NCBI RefSeq assembly: GCF_000150275.1
Contig: NW_002060944.1
Span: forward strand, 1,807,306-1,871,305
Direction of reading: 5' to 3'
DNA: 64,000 nt
From: Trichoplax adhaerens
Lineage: Eukaryota > Placozoa > Uniplacotomia > Trichoplacea > Trichoplacidae
In this document: in pieces, positions 28,562 through 42,600 of the stretch
Layout of the letters: every line of letters starts with the position of its first letter
Numbering within the stretch: the first letter of the stretch is position 1
Program-made: the position numbers and the translations under genes
The notes under the pieces: generated by a model
Told to the model about the DNA's origin: nothing
The model's database searches: none
What the model saw: the letters and a program-made list of their open reading frames with translations, nothing else

Positions 28562-31500
28562 TTAAGTCTTATAATCCCTAGGCAGCTTCTTTACCTTTTT
28601 TAAAGTATTCGATTGAAAAAGCAGTAATTGCTTTTCTAATTTTAAATATTCTTTCCTCAAACTTTTCTGTCTTTCAATCAAATCTGTCATGATACCAACA
28701 TCATTCTATAGGTATAAATCATATGGTAATATAAACTTAATTCATTATTACCTAAATTGACCAGAAAGCAAATGCAAGATATATATTTTTATTTACTAAC
28801 TGTATCTATGCTAGTCATTACAAATTAAAAACTGCTTTTACAGGACATACTTTTATTCTTTCTACTTCAGGAGAAGTTACATCTTCGTCGTCACTTCCTA
28901 TACCAATCATATATCTACGACGATTAAAATAATGACAGAGCCATAAAATAAGCAGTAAAAGATATTCGGGCAGTTTTTAACTTCATGTAATAGTAATAAC
29001 AAAACCGAGAAATACCTTTCAAACTCTTCTGTTGTCATTGATAATTGATCAGCTTGCAGGTTATCAATAAAAGCTACAGCACAACACTAATAATGAAAAC
29101 AATCGTAAATAAGGACCTTAATTTCAATATGGGAAAGTTAACTTACTAAGTTTGTAAAGTAATAACCCGCTTCGCCTGAATTAAGTCTAAGTGCGTTCGT
29201 AAATCGCATGATATATCTAAATCGTAAAGACATGGAGTTTAATTCAGCTATCATAAAAATTAGCAATTAGGCCAGCTAAGATGCGTACTGAATATCAGAT
29301 TGAAGATTTATCGGGTTTGCTTTGATTAAAACGTAAATTAACGCAGGTAGAAATACATCAGCATTAACAGACGTTGCAGAGCATACTTGAAGCATAGCTT
29401 TGAATTAGTTAAGGAAAAATATCACATCAACCGAATTATCGAAATTTCGTAAAATGCAGCAAGAAACACAAATCGTAGGATACAAATCACCGTACGACAA
29501 CATTTAGTGTTGCATGATAGCTTATCCTCAGGCGCCAAACTTGAATGCATTCTAGATATTTCTGTAGAAAAAATTTATATTTATTTATTTATATTTGATT
29601 AATTGAATTAACACGATTTATTAAACGAAAATCATTGAACCTTGTATTGCTTTGCTTAGTAGAGTCGCTACTTCCACGTTATCAAGAGTGACCTCTAACT
29701 CGAGGTGCCTCAAAGTTATCCATTGGAAACTTTCTATTCGTTCTTTGATTAAATCATTTTTTATTTGATCTTCGGAGTCTTTCTGGTTATACAAACTAAG
29801 AAAATAGGAGTCACAATAAATTCTCGTGACGGCATACGGCAAAAGATTTTCAACAAATGCTTAGGGAACTCTTACTATTTATAAAGAGAAACTGTCAAAA
29901 ATTTCTCGATCTTGTCCATCATTAGAGATGTATCACGTAGTCCTTCGAATCGTTCCAAAAGTTTCTATAAACATTCTTCAGAGTTAGACATAACTTACTT
30001 TCTAAGATTATTTTAACTGTATCCACCTCCGCTAACGCTAAGGAAGAATACGAAATTATTACAATACTGTATAGGGCTAAGAAAATTAGTAACCTGATAA
30101 AATGATTGTATTAATTCACTTTTTTGTTCTATTCCTAAGCTGTCTTCCTTTATCTTGGTACTTGTACTTGAAGAATGATTTTAAAGTTTTAAGGTATGCT
30201 TTCATTCGAATTTTAATTTAATATTTCGATGATAAACATAATATTTACACTGTATATTGCTGGAAAACCTCGGTGAATACAGAAGAATCACAAATGTTAC
30301 TTCGCAAGAATTCTTGCAAACGGCGACTTGCAGCAATAGCTTCCGCTGGAAAAATATTAGCAGCACATTAAAAAATTTTGTTCACGGAATACTACGACAG
30401 ATTAAATAAATGCACAGGGTAGTATAACAACTCAATATAGCTAAGATTAAAACATGGGATAATTTTTCATGCCACTGATGATAAAATATCAAAATACTTT
30501 TGTAATAATAATGAATTCGATTTTACCTACTAATACGGACTAATACTTTCTAAATGAGTAGCATCAAAAGAACACGCAATTACTCTATTACATGATCTAA
30601 ATTTCTGCGAAACTTGTTTCAACCATTCGCATACTAGATACCTCCGTAGCGTAACCTACTAAACATTAATTTATAAATATTTTAATATTAGAACTTACTA
30701 GCAACAGAATTATTATGTTCCGGAGTGTTCTTCTTCACAGCTTTCGAGGTCGTCATGCTATAAAATCCGTCATATCAATCTCCACAGATATTTGATATTG
30801 ATTACATTTATACTATATACAAGGTATTATTGCAAAGTGCGCTATAATAAACGAACGAATTGATCCAATTCATTCTTCAACTCTGTTGATACTATACTTA
30901 ATTTAAATTTCCAAAATTACATTAATATTTTAGGTCTAGTACAGTACGAGCTTAATAATGATAATAAATGCTGAAAGATCATATAATGAGCTAGTTTAAT
31001 AACCTTCGCTTTCCATCCAAAGATAATCCAGATGCCTTTTCTAACTTATTAATTAGGCTAAAGCTCCTGTTCTTATTAGGTATCGTTTCGGCTTAATTTG
31101 TCATGCAACAAATATTGTCAAAGTTAGACTCAGAATTATCGGAATATGTTTCTGATTTTTTAGTCTGAAATAACCTACAATTTATCATGATTTACAGTTA
31201 ATTAAAAGCTTGCAAACAAACTACACTATAATTTTACGGTCACTTTTATATTACATTGTATAGGCAATAGCAATTAAACATCTTGCCCTAAAAATACCAC
31301 TATTCATATCTCACTGAATGTAATGTATTGTAAACTGCTGTAAATTACCCTCGCAAATGTCATACGAAAACTATCCCGAACTAAAGAACAGATATAACAT
31401 GGCAAAGTTTACGCCTAAGTACACGCATACCCATTACCTTTAATACTGTTATTTATATGATTCGATTCATCTTTCTTATTAGTTATCGGATATTTGGTAT

Positions 31501-32426
31501 CGGGTAAAGATTTAGCTTTTTGGATCTTGTAACATTGTGAACAATAACCATCCCAAGAAGGATTACCATAGTAGCTACATCTAGTGGCATGTGCACGTAA
31601 CAGCTTCCCATCAATATCAAGATATTATAGGCATTGAGTTTACACAAATAAGATAGATATATGTGCAGCATAAGAAATAGCAATTAAGCAGATGCCAAAA
31701 ACTGCGCAATATTTTAATCCGTATCTGAGAAATATTCTGCCATCTGCGTTTATCGAGTTCAAGTATTAGTTCAGAAATATGGTAACGAAAATCGGGTATT
31801 AGTACTATATTTTCTTACAATTGAATTTAAAACGAGCGTTACATTTACGCTAACTTAGTTTACTGTTAAATATCGAATGCTTAGAGTTATGATACAAATA
31901 CGCACTGTATCCACGTTGAGAAGGTTACATATTATCATTAGAACTATCAATTTCTTCCAATCTATAACAGTAGCTTAACAGATAGCTTTAACGCTAGCTG
32001 TGCGAGATCAGCCAACACAACATCAAAATTAACATCTACAGTACGTAAAACTATTTTTCTGCATACTGTAATGGCTTTAATTTTCTTACAACTAAGATAT
32101 TTGTCCTACTAGCAGTAAAATTATTGGACTACCTCGGTGCCTCGATTCTAATCACTGATATATTTCTGAATTATATAATGCTACCTTTCATATTAGTATA
32201 GTATTTAAAATGCTGTACGAACAAATGAAGACTTGCTAAATCAAAATACTGTACAGCTTCATTAATATACGTAAGTCACCGTATTTCAACAGATAAAAGT
32301 TTACCCATTTTTGCATTTAACGCTAAAATAGTTCCAGCTTCGTCTGTTTAATTTCTTAGCCGAATTGTCTTGGCTAATCTTTGAAGATCTTAAGCTCGAC
32401 GTATTGCTCTCTGACTCAGAAGCCAT
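28562..32426 (-). CDS. RABGEF1: RABGEF1 (Rabex-5), Rab5 guanine exchange factor
   Basis: Activates Rab5 on early endosomes and binds ubiquitin. Fourteen exons, 5' to 3': 32426-32305, 31580-31438, 31040-31004, 30757-30699, 30345-30251, 30153-30094, 29964-29876, 29795-29641, 29561-29484, 29397-29289, 29216-29147, 29086-29016, 28914-28851 and 28705-28562. They sum to 1296 nt (431 aa) with consistent phases. An A20 zinc finger spans residues 38-57 (CKNGCSYYGNPSW, then GYCSQC), with its first Cys from exon 1. A helical bundle (MDKIEKFLTVSLYKY) follows. The VPS9 domain has IKERIESFQWITLRHLELEV, EDKLSCNTKCC, DVFLPALIYVLIKANP, LQSDIQYIMRF and GEAGYYFTNLCCAVAFI, then MTTEEFERYM. A C-terminal coiled coil follows. 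All align in order with human RABGEF1; the Pro-rich human tail is absent. Exon 30153-30094 has the least certain acceptor. Divergent from CCDC57. Confidence 0.95.
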
Positions 32427-32431
32427 TTTTC

Positions 32432-32750
32432 TACTGTACTGTACAGTAGCTTTGACTGCACCCTAAAAATGTTAAAACACTGTACAGTACAGTACACTCA
32501 GTGTACAGTACAGTATACTGTATACGCAAGTACAGTACTGTATTGTACTGTACAATACAGCAAAGTACTGTACACTGTATGTACAGTACCACGGGAGATC
32601 TACTGCACTGTACTGTACAGTACAGTACAGTACAGTACACAGTATACAGTACATACAGTACTGTACAGTACAGTACGGTGATGTTGCTCCATAGACTACC
32701 AGAATATTCTAAAATCTCAATCACACACTGTACTGTACTGTACAGTGTAC
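32432..32750. repeat. GTACW array filling the RABGEF1/CCDC57 divergent promoter
   Basis: Blocks of GTACA/GTACT units at about 32433-32447, 32483-32515, 32530-32555, 32606-32640, 32654-32677 and 32729-32750. They occupy most of the 430 bases between the two start codons (32426 minus, 32857 plus). The first block starts 6 bases from the RABGEF1 ATG, so it is probably in its 5' UTR or core promoter. Confidence 0.92.
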
Positions 32751-32856
32751 AATTTAAATGATTTGGTATGTGGTAGGCGTTTAGTAAATAGTAAGTATGT
32801 TATTGATGTTATACATCAATGAATAGTGGACAGTCTACGTTGTACAAGTGCTGGAC

Positions 32857-35800
32857 ATGCAACCAAGAAATTCACAGGACTTGCGAATTGTCAAATTACA
32901 AAATACGTTACATCAGCGCAATAAGCAGCTAGATAATGAAAAAAATCGTTTTCAAAGACTGAAAAAGGACTTCTTGTATAACCTACGACTCCTTGAAGAC
33001 AGAGATCGAGAACTTCAAAAGTATGATGCGTTGATATCTAAATCAAATTCTTCCAATTCATCAGTCTCTGCAGAAGCCCGTCAATTGAGGATTGATAATG
33101 ACAGACTGAAAAAGGAGCTAGCACAACAAGAATATGAACGCGAAAGACTGCAACTATTACATCATCAAAGGATGGAAGAGCAACAAGTAAAAATTAACGA
33201 ACATCGCGAAGAAGCTGGAAAACAACTGCAGGAGGAGCGCAGGCATCATCGCTTACGTTATGAAGAGTTACAGCGTCAAATGATGAACTCAAGAAAATCA
33301 ATGAAACCAAATAATAGTCAAGCCTTTCGTTACTTTAACAGCGAAATCAAAAGAGATTTAGATAAAATGAAGCACACAGCGTTTGACACATGGGAAGGTA
33401 ATCTCAATATTATACTAACCGGGCTTGGAATATCGAAAACGAGTATATTTGCTTCACTTGTGCAGTACAACTGCACATAATAAACAAGGATGAATTCAAA
33501 ATATTTTTTTACTCATATTATTAAAGCCACATTTACATTTCAAGAAGTGTCCGCTAATGACGCAAATTCTCGCTTTAGGTAGCAGAAACTAAAATTATAA
33601 ATATTAATTCACAATATTTGTAGCATTTGACAGAATGCTGCAGTACTGTAAGTGCACTCGTGCAGATTCACTAGTCAGCGTTTACTTGACTAGATAATCC
33701 AATCAAAACAAATTTCGTTGTAATTGACTGACTGCGATAGTGCCAGAAACCTTCAAGTTTTCAATTCTGCACAGCCTAAATTCCAGAATGCAACTCTGAA
33801 AATGCCTTATAGAACTTTATTATTAAAATTTCTTAGAATTATCAAAAATACAGTAACTGAGAGAATATAACATTAGTTGAAGTATTAAACATATATATAG
33901 TGTAACTATTAGTAATCCAGAAAACATAAATTCTACATCAATTTTATAATTTTACTAACAGCTACTTTAAATATTAGATAAAAACCACTGCCATGTTGTC
34001 GAACAAAATGAGGAAGATATTGTACGATTGAAAGATCTCATTCAAAATAAAAATTGTGAATTAGACAATACCGTAAGGGCGAAGGACAATCGGTAATTTC
34101 ATTTACATTGTAATTATTTAACTACAACGCTAATACCGTATATCCAAGTTATCAATGCTCACGTAAATAAGAGGTACTCAAACTTACTAAAATGATAAAG
34201 GTAAATTTATATCGTTTCCACTTTGATTTACTTCTTTGTAAGCATCTTCGAACTTGAATCTGAGATTAAGACATTGAAAAGTCACATTCGTAGAGTTCAA
34301 GAAGATTTCTTAGAAAAGAATTCTTTAATGGATCAAACGCTTCAAGAAAGAGAACAGGTGATAGCAGAATTGACGAAAGCTAAGCATGGGATGGAAATGA
34401 AGTTAAACGAGAAAAACCTTAACCTAGAATTAAGCTTAGACGACGCAAAATTCGAGAAACTTCGCTTACAACGGGAATGTAACAGTCATACAGAACAAGC
34501 CCAAAATGACAAAGTTTCGTAAGTAAACTCCTTTCCTAAGTATTTCGATAATTTTATTCACGAGTTAACGAACTATTGCAAAACTGTAGATGATAATTAA
34601 TATCGGTTGCTTTTTGGTTATCACTTGTACGCGTATCAACAGTTTTCAAAAACAGATTGCTGGATATCAATGCAAAATGGCTGAAGCAGAGAAAGAATAT
34701 GACGATACAGTTTCTATATTAAAACAACGAATCTATTCCTTAACAAAGAACCAAAAACGGCTAGAATCAGAACGAGATATGTGTCGTAAAGATCTGGAAT
34801 CTTATCAATACAGTTTAGGTAATACTCTTAAATGTTTTATAACTCTCGCTAGTTTGAAAGAACAAGCAGAAATTGATTGGAAATTAAAGCTAGAGGAAAT
34901 TAGTACCACTTGCTACAATCGCCAGGAGGAAATATTTTCTGCCTTAATAAAAGCTAAAGACGAGGTGCAATTAAGCTTTATCTTCAAGCTATATCATAAG
35001 CTTAGAGTAGCTATACTGTAATATTGGAATAACCACTGTAACTTCAACAGTTAACATTTCCACATTTGATAATTGTAATTTGTAATTTGCAGACTTTAGC
35101 AATAGCTGAAAAAAGTCATAGTAAACTGCAACCAACAGATAGTCACTTACAAGCCATTACACGAAATCAGGACGGGTATGCTCAGAATAAAACTCAATAA
35201 GATGTTTAAAATTGGATTTCCTAAAATAATTTCGAAAGTAAACATTGGCTGACTACACTTAAGATATTTTTATAATATTTAGAACGTAAATTATCCATTA
35301 CTTGGTGCTATCACTTTCAAAATTTATTATATATCAACTGTAGCAGTAGTCGAATTTGTACGCGAATTAACAAGTATTACACTGAATGATTCTCTTAGAA
35401 TATACAACAACACGCCAATCTTGCAACAAAATGAAATATTAAAATTAGTTATTAAAGAAATGCGATATGAAATGGAAGCACTTACTAAACGTTTAGCAGA
35501 ATCAGGTGATACCTCTACTACAGAGCATTTACAGAACTCAAAAATCAACGAACTAAGATATCATGAGACGATTCAGACGACTCCAGGCAAGTATTCTTAG
35601 AACATTTTTACACGATAACATATGTCAGTAAATTAACACATTGTTATTCTTATTAACCATGACTTAAACAAGAATGTATGCTGGCTTTGAAGAAACAAGT
35701 ACATCAGCTGGAATCCCTTAATGATACCTTAATTAAAACTATTCGCGAACTGGTAGCTAATATAAATAACGAAGAAGAATATTCAATTGGCTCAGGGTCA

Positions 35801-37090
35801 GTTAAGCATCCGACGTGGAGAAATCTGACTGAGCTTCTACGTGATACAGTTGGTACGAAAGATGCTTGCAGTATTTAAAACCAAATCTCTGCCTAATGAA
35901 ATTAATCTCAATATTTGCTTTGATCACAGTTGTCAGTACATCCTACTTATTATTCATCAGTTATTCATTGATCATTTAGAAACGTTGGAGAATCGGATAT
36001 TAGCAAGGGAAATTGAAGTTGAAACCGCGAATACTAAGGCAATTTTGTTACCAAGTACTCAACAGAAAATTCAGCATGATGTACGTAGCTACAGTCAGCT
36101 CGTACTTTGTGATAGTCCTGAGGATTAATTTCCTGTTTATTACAGGCAGATCAACGGAACCTCTCAATTTGGCAAATGCGACGTGATAAGACTCTACAGC
36201 GTTATCGATTCGCAGAGAGAGAAAAAATGCTAAGCCATCATATATCTGAATTGCAATCACAATCAATTGGAATACGGCACCAAGAATACAAAAATAAATG
36301 CAGCTTAATGTCGGTAAGATAACACTTTTCAAATTCATCTAATTATAAATATAAGAATTGAAGTATTCCGGGGTAAAGGTAACGTTACTAAACACCAGAC
36401 TTGACTTCGTCTTAGTCAACTGACGAACGTGATGTTAATCAAAGCATGTACACTCATAATAACATCAATGAAAAAATTGAAAAAAATTTGAGTTTGTTGC
36501 AATGCGAAAATAAGAAACTAAAAAAAAGGTTAGGAAAAGCGCTGAAGTATATTTCCCAATTAGTAAAGGAAAGGGAAAAACTTTTGGATGTTGGAAATAA
36601 GTTACGTTATCGAGCAATTCAACAAGATCAAGAAATTGTCCAATTATCGGACGTTTCATCCCGGCACGGTGATAACTATTGGGCATCTGATCAGATAAAA
36701 GACTCAAAGACTGAACCAAAGACTGAACCAAAGACAAAATTACAGTGTTTGGAAGAGCTGCACTACAATATAGCTTCAGAAGAATTGCGTAACGAAAACA
36801 GAAAGATCAAGGGTAAATTGATTAATCAACAATCAAATGATAATATAAACCTGAGCTCAATCTCTCATGGAATTAAAGAAGTTCTACAAGCTACGAATTC
36901 TGACTTCAATCAGGAAGAGAAGGCACGCTTTGAGGATTTTCCTATGAGTTATGAGCCCTCAGATAATGACGTCATAAGTTTTTTGAATAGTAATATATCT
37001 TCCGTAGACGGAGAAGATAAAATTTTGCAGTCACTGTGGCAGATGATCGATGATAATAGGGATACCAATTCTAGTACTTTCTCACCTTGA
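32857..37090 (+). CDS. CCDC57: CCDC57 homologue, coiled-coil centriolar protein
   Basis: Human CCDC57 is a centrosome and centriolar-satellite protein. Ten exons: 32857-33397, 33978-34092, 34243-34518, 34643-34964, 35093-35175, 35399-35586, 35673-35852, 35980-36080, 36146-36313 and 36416-37090. They join to 2649 nt, 882 residues plus TGA, close to the human length. Nearly all of it is heptad-rich coiled coil. The diagnostic stretch LKKDFLYNLRLLEDRDRELQ near residue 30 matches LQEDFVYNLQVLEERDLELE of CCDC57. EQAEIDWKLKLEEI, KEMRYEMEAL and LALKKQVHQLESL match further blocks in the same order. The C-terminus has LVKEREKLLDVGNKLR and an acidic tail. The intron after 35586 uses a GC donor (CAG|GCAAGT), supported by phase. 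The start of exon 35399 is uncertain because an in-frame open stretch continues upstream. Start is the first ATG. Confidence 0.85.
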
Positions 37091-39602
37091 GTCTTTAAGT
37101 ACGTATATACTGTACTTTGTGCCGAAATGAACCTTAACCCCGTTGTGCTTACACCTGTCGATGCTTTGATTATATGAAATTTACAGTAGAATAAAGCTCT
37201 TACATTTAGTACCACTATTCACCATCCAATGCCATTATTTTATAATGTATGTAAATCATAAATATGGAAATTTGCAATGTGTAATATATTATTGTAGATA
37301 GAAAATATCGTTCGCATTGGAAATTATTACCCTGCTTGGTTTCTCATTGCTGATAATAAAGATATAGTATATAATTAATACACTTGCTTTTATTCTTTTT
37401 AAGTAGCTGAAATGCTAGTGCAACTGGAGTTTGATTTATTGATTATGATATTGATGCGTTCGATAATAGTTTACGCTCTAGATATTTATTCCTGCTAAAA
37501 TATACGCGTATAATCAAGATTTAAGTTCAGTAGCCACATACTGACGTAATAAATTTTCTCTTAAATTATGACTTATAAGGAAACAGTCACATTCGAAATC
37601 ATAGGCTACAGTGGAATATCGCTTTTCAGTAATTCCGGGATACATACAGTATATACCTTCCTATGAATTTAAAAATATCTAATGTAATTATGTATTAACT
37701 AATATTAAAATTAACGTTGACGGCTATTACTAATGTTCACTACCTTATTCCGATTTGAACCGATACAAGACTCTGTTTCTCGACATTAAGCGCAAAGATA
37801 TTTATTTTTCAAGTACTGTACTCCGAAGCAGAGAAAGTATTCGATGTGTAACACTAACCATGAACCCTAACATTCATATCAAACAAGGCAGAACTTCCAT
37901 CACTATCTAAGCTTTAATAGTAAATCTAGCGGATCAATCTAACTGGAATATAATGGACTATAAAATACTACATAAAACCTTAAAAACAGCACGAAATTGT
38001 ACTGCTACGTATAAAACGGTACAGTTTTGTCGTGATTAATTCATCAATTAAACTACTACGCTATAAACTAGAAGGTATCTAATTTACTCCGGAATCTCTA
38101 AATTCTTTTACTTTGCATTACTTCTGCCACTCACATAAAGCCTTTATCGGTGCAGTCGCCCAAATAATTATAAAACTTTATACGAGTCCTTAAAAATATA
38201 CGTACTGTAAGTAGCAGGTATTCAATGCGTGCGCACTGCTCATGCGAGATTTACAACCTCCATCAAGAAGCACAAGGATCAGCTTCAATAGAATTCGTAT
38301 GCATATCCACTAGATTATTGATAGAGTAAGTCTACCGAGATCATAGAAATAAATTAAACAGAATAGTTAATCGATTGTCATAGCCTTCAGTATTCACAAA
38401 AGAGTATCAAACTGTGCCAGCCAGATATAAACGTAATGAAATCTCAATAACCGCTCTATAACAACAAAGTCTCATGTTAGCTCCTACGATTTAAATACCG
38501 AAGTGAACTGATAATATATTTTAATATGCTTCATATAAGCAATATACGAACATCTCACGATAAGCGTATCGATGCGACGATACGTGTTGATAATGGGCCT
38601 TTCTTATTATTATTAATTCTTATTTAAACAATTAATAAAATATCCCTTTAATTAATAATCGTATTATCGTATACTACTTGTAGATGTTAAGATTGAATAT
38701 CTCCAGCTTAGTCTATATAATTGATTTAAGCATTCGATATTTTGCTAACACAGAGAACTCTACTGGAAAAAATACGAAAATATGTTCGTTTAAATCATTT
38801 TGTATACCTACTGAGATGGAAATGAACGGTGCCTTGTTTGTATTCGGACGTGCTATAGAAAGTAAATGTTATGAATACGGTACAGTCAAGTTCATTCTCT
38901 AAATGTTAACTCTGAACAATAATGTTGTTATAAACCTATTGTTTCCAGTCAGAATTCACATATAAACCATCATTAATAATTTTCATCATTAGGGCTTTGC
39001 TACGCTAATACCAGTTACTGATATAACCGTTTCTCCTTGCACTATAGTGATTATAATTATAGCGATATTCTCTCTATTTACTGCATAATGGAAATTCTAA
39101 TAACTTAAAATTGTAATTAAACTACTCAAAATTCTATTGTTTCATTATTACAATACTATTGGTTTCGTTAATTATAATAACATTGATCAAGAAATATACC
39201 GTATGATCCATTTACTACCTAATTATGAAAAGAAAATCAATGAGTAATAAACTAATGAATACAAATAACAACAACTATTATCCTCTATTCGTGCATATAT
39301 TCGAGGATAAAATTTGAGATAAAATTTCTCGATATCAAATTTTGATCAAAGTAATGGACAGTTACCAATATCCCGATAAATCAAGATCTCAATACTATTT
39401 TAGGTAAAATGCCATACACAGTCGATAAAATCACTTGAACACCCATATCTGTGTAGATAAACTTATGCCTGATTAGTAAAATACACTGATCAAAATCAGA
39501 ATTATCATACTAGTGCGAAAGTTCTTTTTTACTAGCCCTTGAATATCTCTGATAGAAACGATCTTCATTAACTTATGTTTATCTATTTTTATGACTTTAC
39601 AG
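37091..39602. other. CCDC57 3' flank and iRhom 5' region
   Basis: No exon recognised. The first iRhom exon(s), ending in phase 2, should lie here. Few GTACW units are present, unlike most other 5' regions in the window. Confidence 0.4.
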
Positions 39603-42600
39603 AAGAGTTAGCTATGGTATAAGAAACTTTTTCTACGGTGATCTCAGCGATGATGATGAAATAAAATGGACCAGTCGTCGCATGCAACACTGTTTAAAAT
39701 TTTGCGGAGATATCGATGTTGATAAGTTACTGGAATCAGACTTAAAAGAAATAACCAATCAAAGCCAACTCAACATGGAACCATCAACTCAACCCTTCGA
39801 TTACCGTATCCGAACATCTCAAATTGGACGGCGTCATACTATGAAATCTTACCGAAGTTTTCGTAGGGTAGGAAATATGGGTCCACTGCCACGATCGTTT
39901 CATACTGATAGCGAAATTGACAATGTCTTGCAACGTAAAGTTAGACGATCATCAGCAATACAAGTCACATATTCAAAAGTGAAAAAGTTGGTAAAAAACG
40001 TAAGTCTTGTCAACTCTGATATACTGTATAAGCAACTTTATGGAATAATTACAGCTGACTAGAAACGAAACATTTCCGAACAACTATCGTCTTTTACTGG
40101 GAGTAACAGATGGAATAATTATTCTTAGAAATCGTCACACGATCGAGAATACAAAGTAGAAGAGGAACAAAACCTACGATTAAATGATGATATTGAGGTA
40201 TTATCAGAATTGCCATCGAGTATCAGTAGTAACATCGTAGCTTAAGAGGATTAGTTTTAAGCTATTGATACTAAATATGTAAAACCATTTGTATTGGTTA
40301 GTATTATCCATTAACGAAAGAAAAATTAAATAGTAATAAACGTAATTTTTTACCCATCATCCAAAATTTTAACATTGTAATACACATCTAAAATTTTTTT
40401 AAAATTTAGCTAAAAGAATTAAATATAAAAGAACCAGCTTCCATGATAGCTAGCCAAGAAGAAAATCTTCAACGAAGTTTAGATGTTATTGCTGTAGATT
40501 CACAGCATTATTCATCTCCGCGGACTGCTGCTTCTGAAGATCAAATGGATACCTTCAGTATAGCCACTTATACAACAAATCAAAGTTCGGAAAGGTAGAT
40601 CTTAAAATAAAATTAATTTCATCTAGACGTATTAAAATAATTTAAATTAATTAGTATGAATGTTAACTAATCAATCCCTAATAAGAAAATATATGACAAA
40701 GCAACACATTCTATGAATGATCTTTGTAATATGTTTTTATTTACGGCTACTCATGGCTCGTAGCCCTCACAGTGAGGATCGTTATGTTCTCTAGTGCGAC
40801 ACTAGGTTAATCACGCAATACTGGGTTAGACACTGCAAAGTAGCCTGAAGCGTGGAGTCGACTTCTTTATTCTAATTCCTAGACATTACCGGTCTATCAT
40901 ACATAACAAGGATGAACAGCTAAATATACCTGTTCTCTTATTACACGCGATCCTTGCCTTTAACTATTACATTAACATCTCAACTAATACCGTATGAGCA
41001 GCGTACAGTACAGTACAGTACATTAGACCATACGAGAATATGATCTAGCGTACGTTATACAGCTATCTCCCATCGCAATAACGTCTAACGTACGTGTACA
41101 GTACCATGTCCTAAATCTTTAGCCAAATTTGTAATAGTACGACCGTACTAGTAAGTTATTGCACAGGCCTTTCTTTATTGAATGCTTATTTCAAGTATGT
41201 GTGTGCAAATACAACTGGGTATCAAGGTGGTTACGTTTACTTATAATACCTTTTCTTGTAAGGCCTATCTAATCGGGTGATACAGTCATAATACTTAGTA
41301 TGACAAAGTTTATACTGTACTATACTAAATTTGCATCTTAAGTTAGGTTTCTCAAAAAGTGAGATATTTTTTCAGATTTGCACGTCTCTTTGTTGTGCTT
41401 ACTTCCAAGTGTCTTATGTGCAAATCCCTGGTTGTACTCTTTGTGGATCTGAACCTTCAAGCTAGAGAACGTGATTTTTCACACCTTAAGATACCACGAT
41501 AATCATAATTATAATTAGTGATTTGAGGGCAAAAAAATCACATTTATTGCTTTTAAGAACAATAACATAGTCTTATTGACGAATTTCTTCGCGTTGAAAT
41601 AGTAAACAATAGATTCAAAATTAATTTACTTATTCTATCGATTTTATGAATAAAACACTAATTCCAAATAGAGAAAATACTATTACGTTCATAATATGTA
41701 GTTTTCCGTTATGGCAATATCGAGTAATGCCGACATTAATTGAAGAAGTACAGCTATGGGTATATGAATTAATTGTTATTAATGATCCAAATCAATATAT
41801 AACAAGGGCTGCAACACATTCTTCAAATAAAAAGAGTATCAGGAGAAAGGCCTTTGCTATTCGTCCATCCAAAAGCTTTACTTTGCCTCGAGACCGACAG
41901 CTTCAGAGAGAATATGGTAAGGGTATAGTTGGTAAGGCATTAAATCGAACTCTGCGACGGGAAAGATTGAGCTCTTCTTTATACAAGAAATTCGACAAGC
42001 TTGATAATCACAGGTAGCTGCATCCTTAACGTTAGATTTGAAGATATTCAGTACTAATAATTAGCAATATCACCGATATGCTGAATAGTGTACGCTGTAC
42101 ATTGCATCTCGTTGAAATTTATCATTTTACTTTCTACTAAGTCTTTGATTCACCTTTATACAGTAGCATCCTTATTATATACTAGTTTATCAGTGAACTG
42201 ATTACGTAATTATGTTACTGGATAAAACGCGGATACGTATCTACATCTACTAATAGCCGTAAGATCAATGATTTAATTAACTTTATGTAATGCGCAATTG
42301 CCTATATTACTGATTTGCTTACAAAACATAAGGCCATACTTTACATATTGGGTATCAACCGTTCAAGTAATTGTATTGATCGTTTCACTTGCGTTGCATG
42401 GATTTGCTCCGGTGGGTTTTAACAGGACTAAATTTACTGCATTTGTAAGTTACTATTGTAACATCTCATATTAAAATACAGACTTCGGCTCATTTCACAA
42501 TTTGTAAAATCATAATGAATAAAATTTCTCTATAATGTGCGTACACTATCATATCAATAGATTCAGAGAGCTGATGGTACGAAAGAGGAAGTTTCCTTTT

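Noticed and set aside
34819-34852. Short GT...AG intron in CCDC57
   Set aside because: Removing these 34 bases puts a stop codon in frame, while reading through keeps the frame and CCDC57 similarity, so it is coding.
38684-38902. ORF as first exon of iRhom
   Set aside because: No resemblance to the iRhom N-terminus and no donor in the needed phase.
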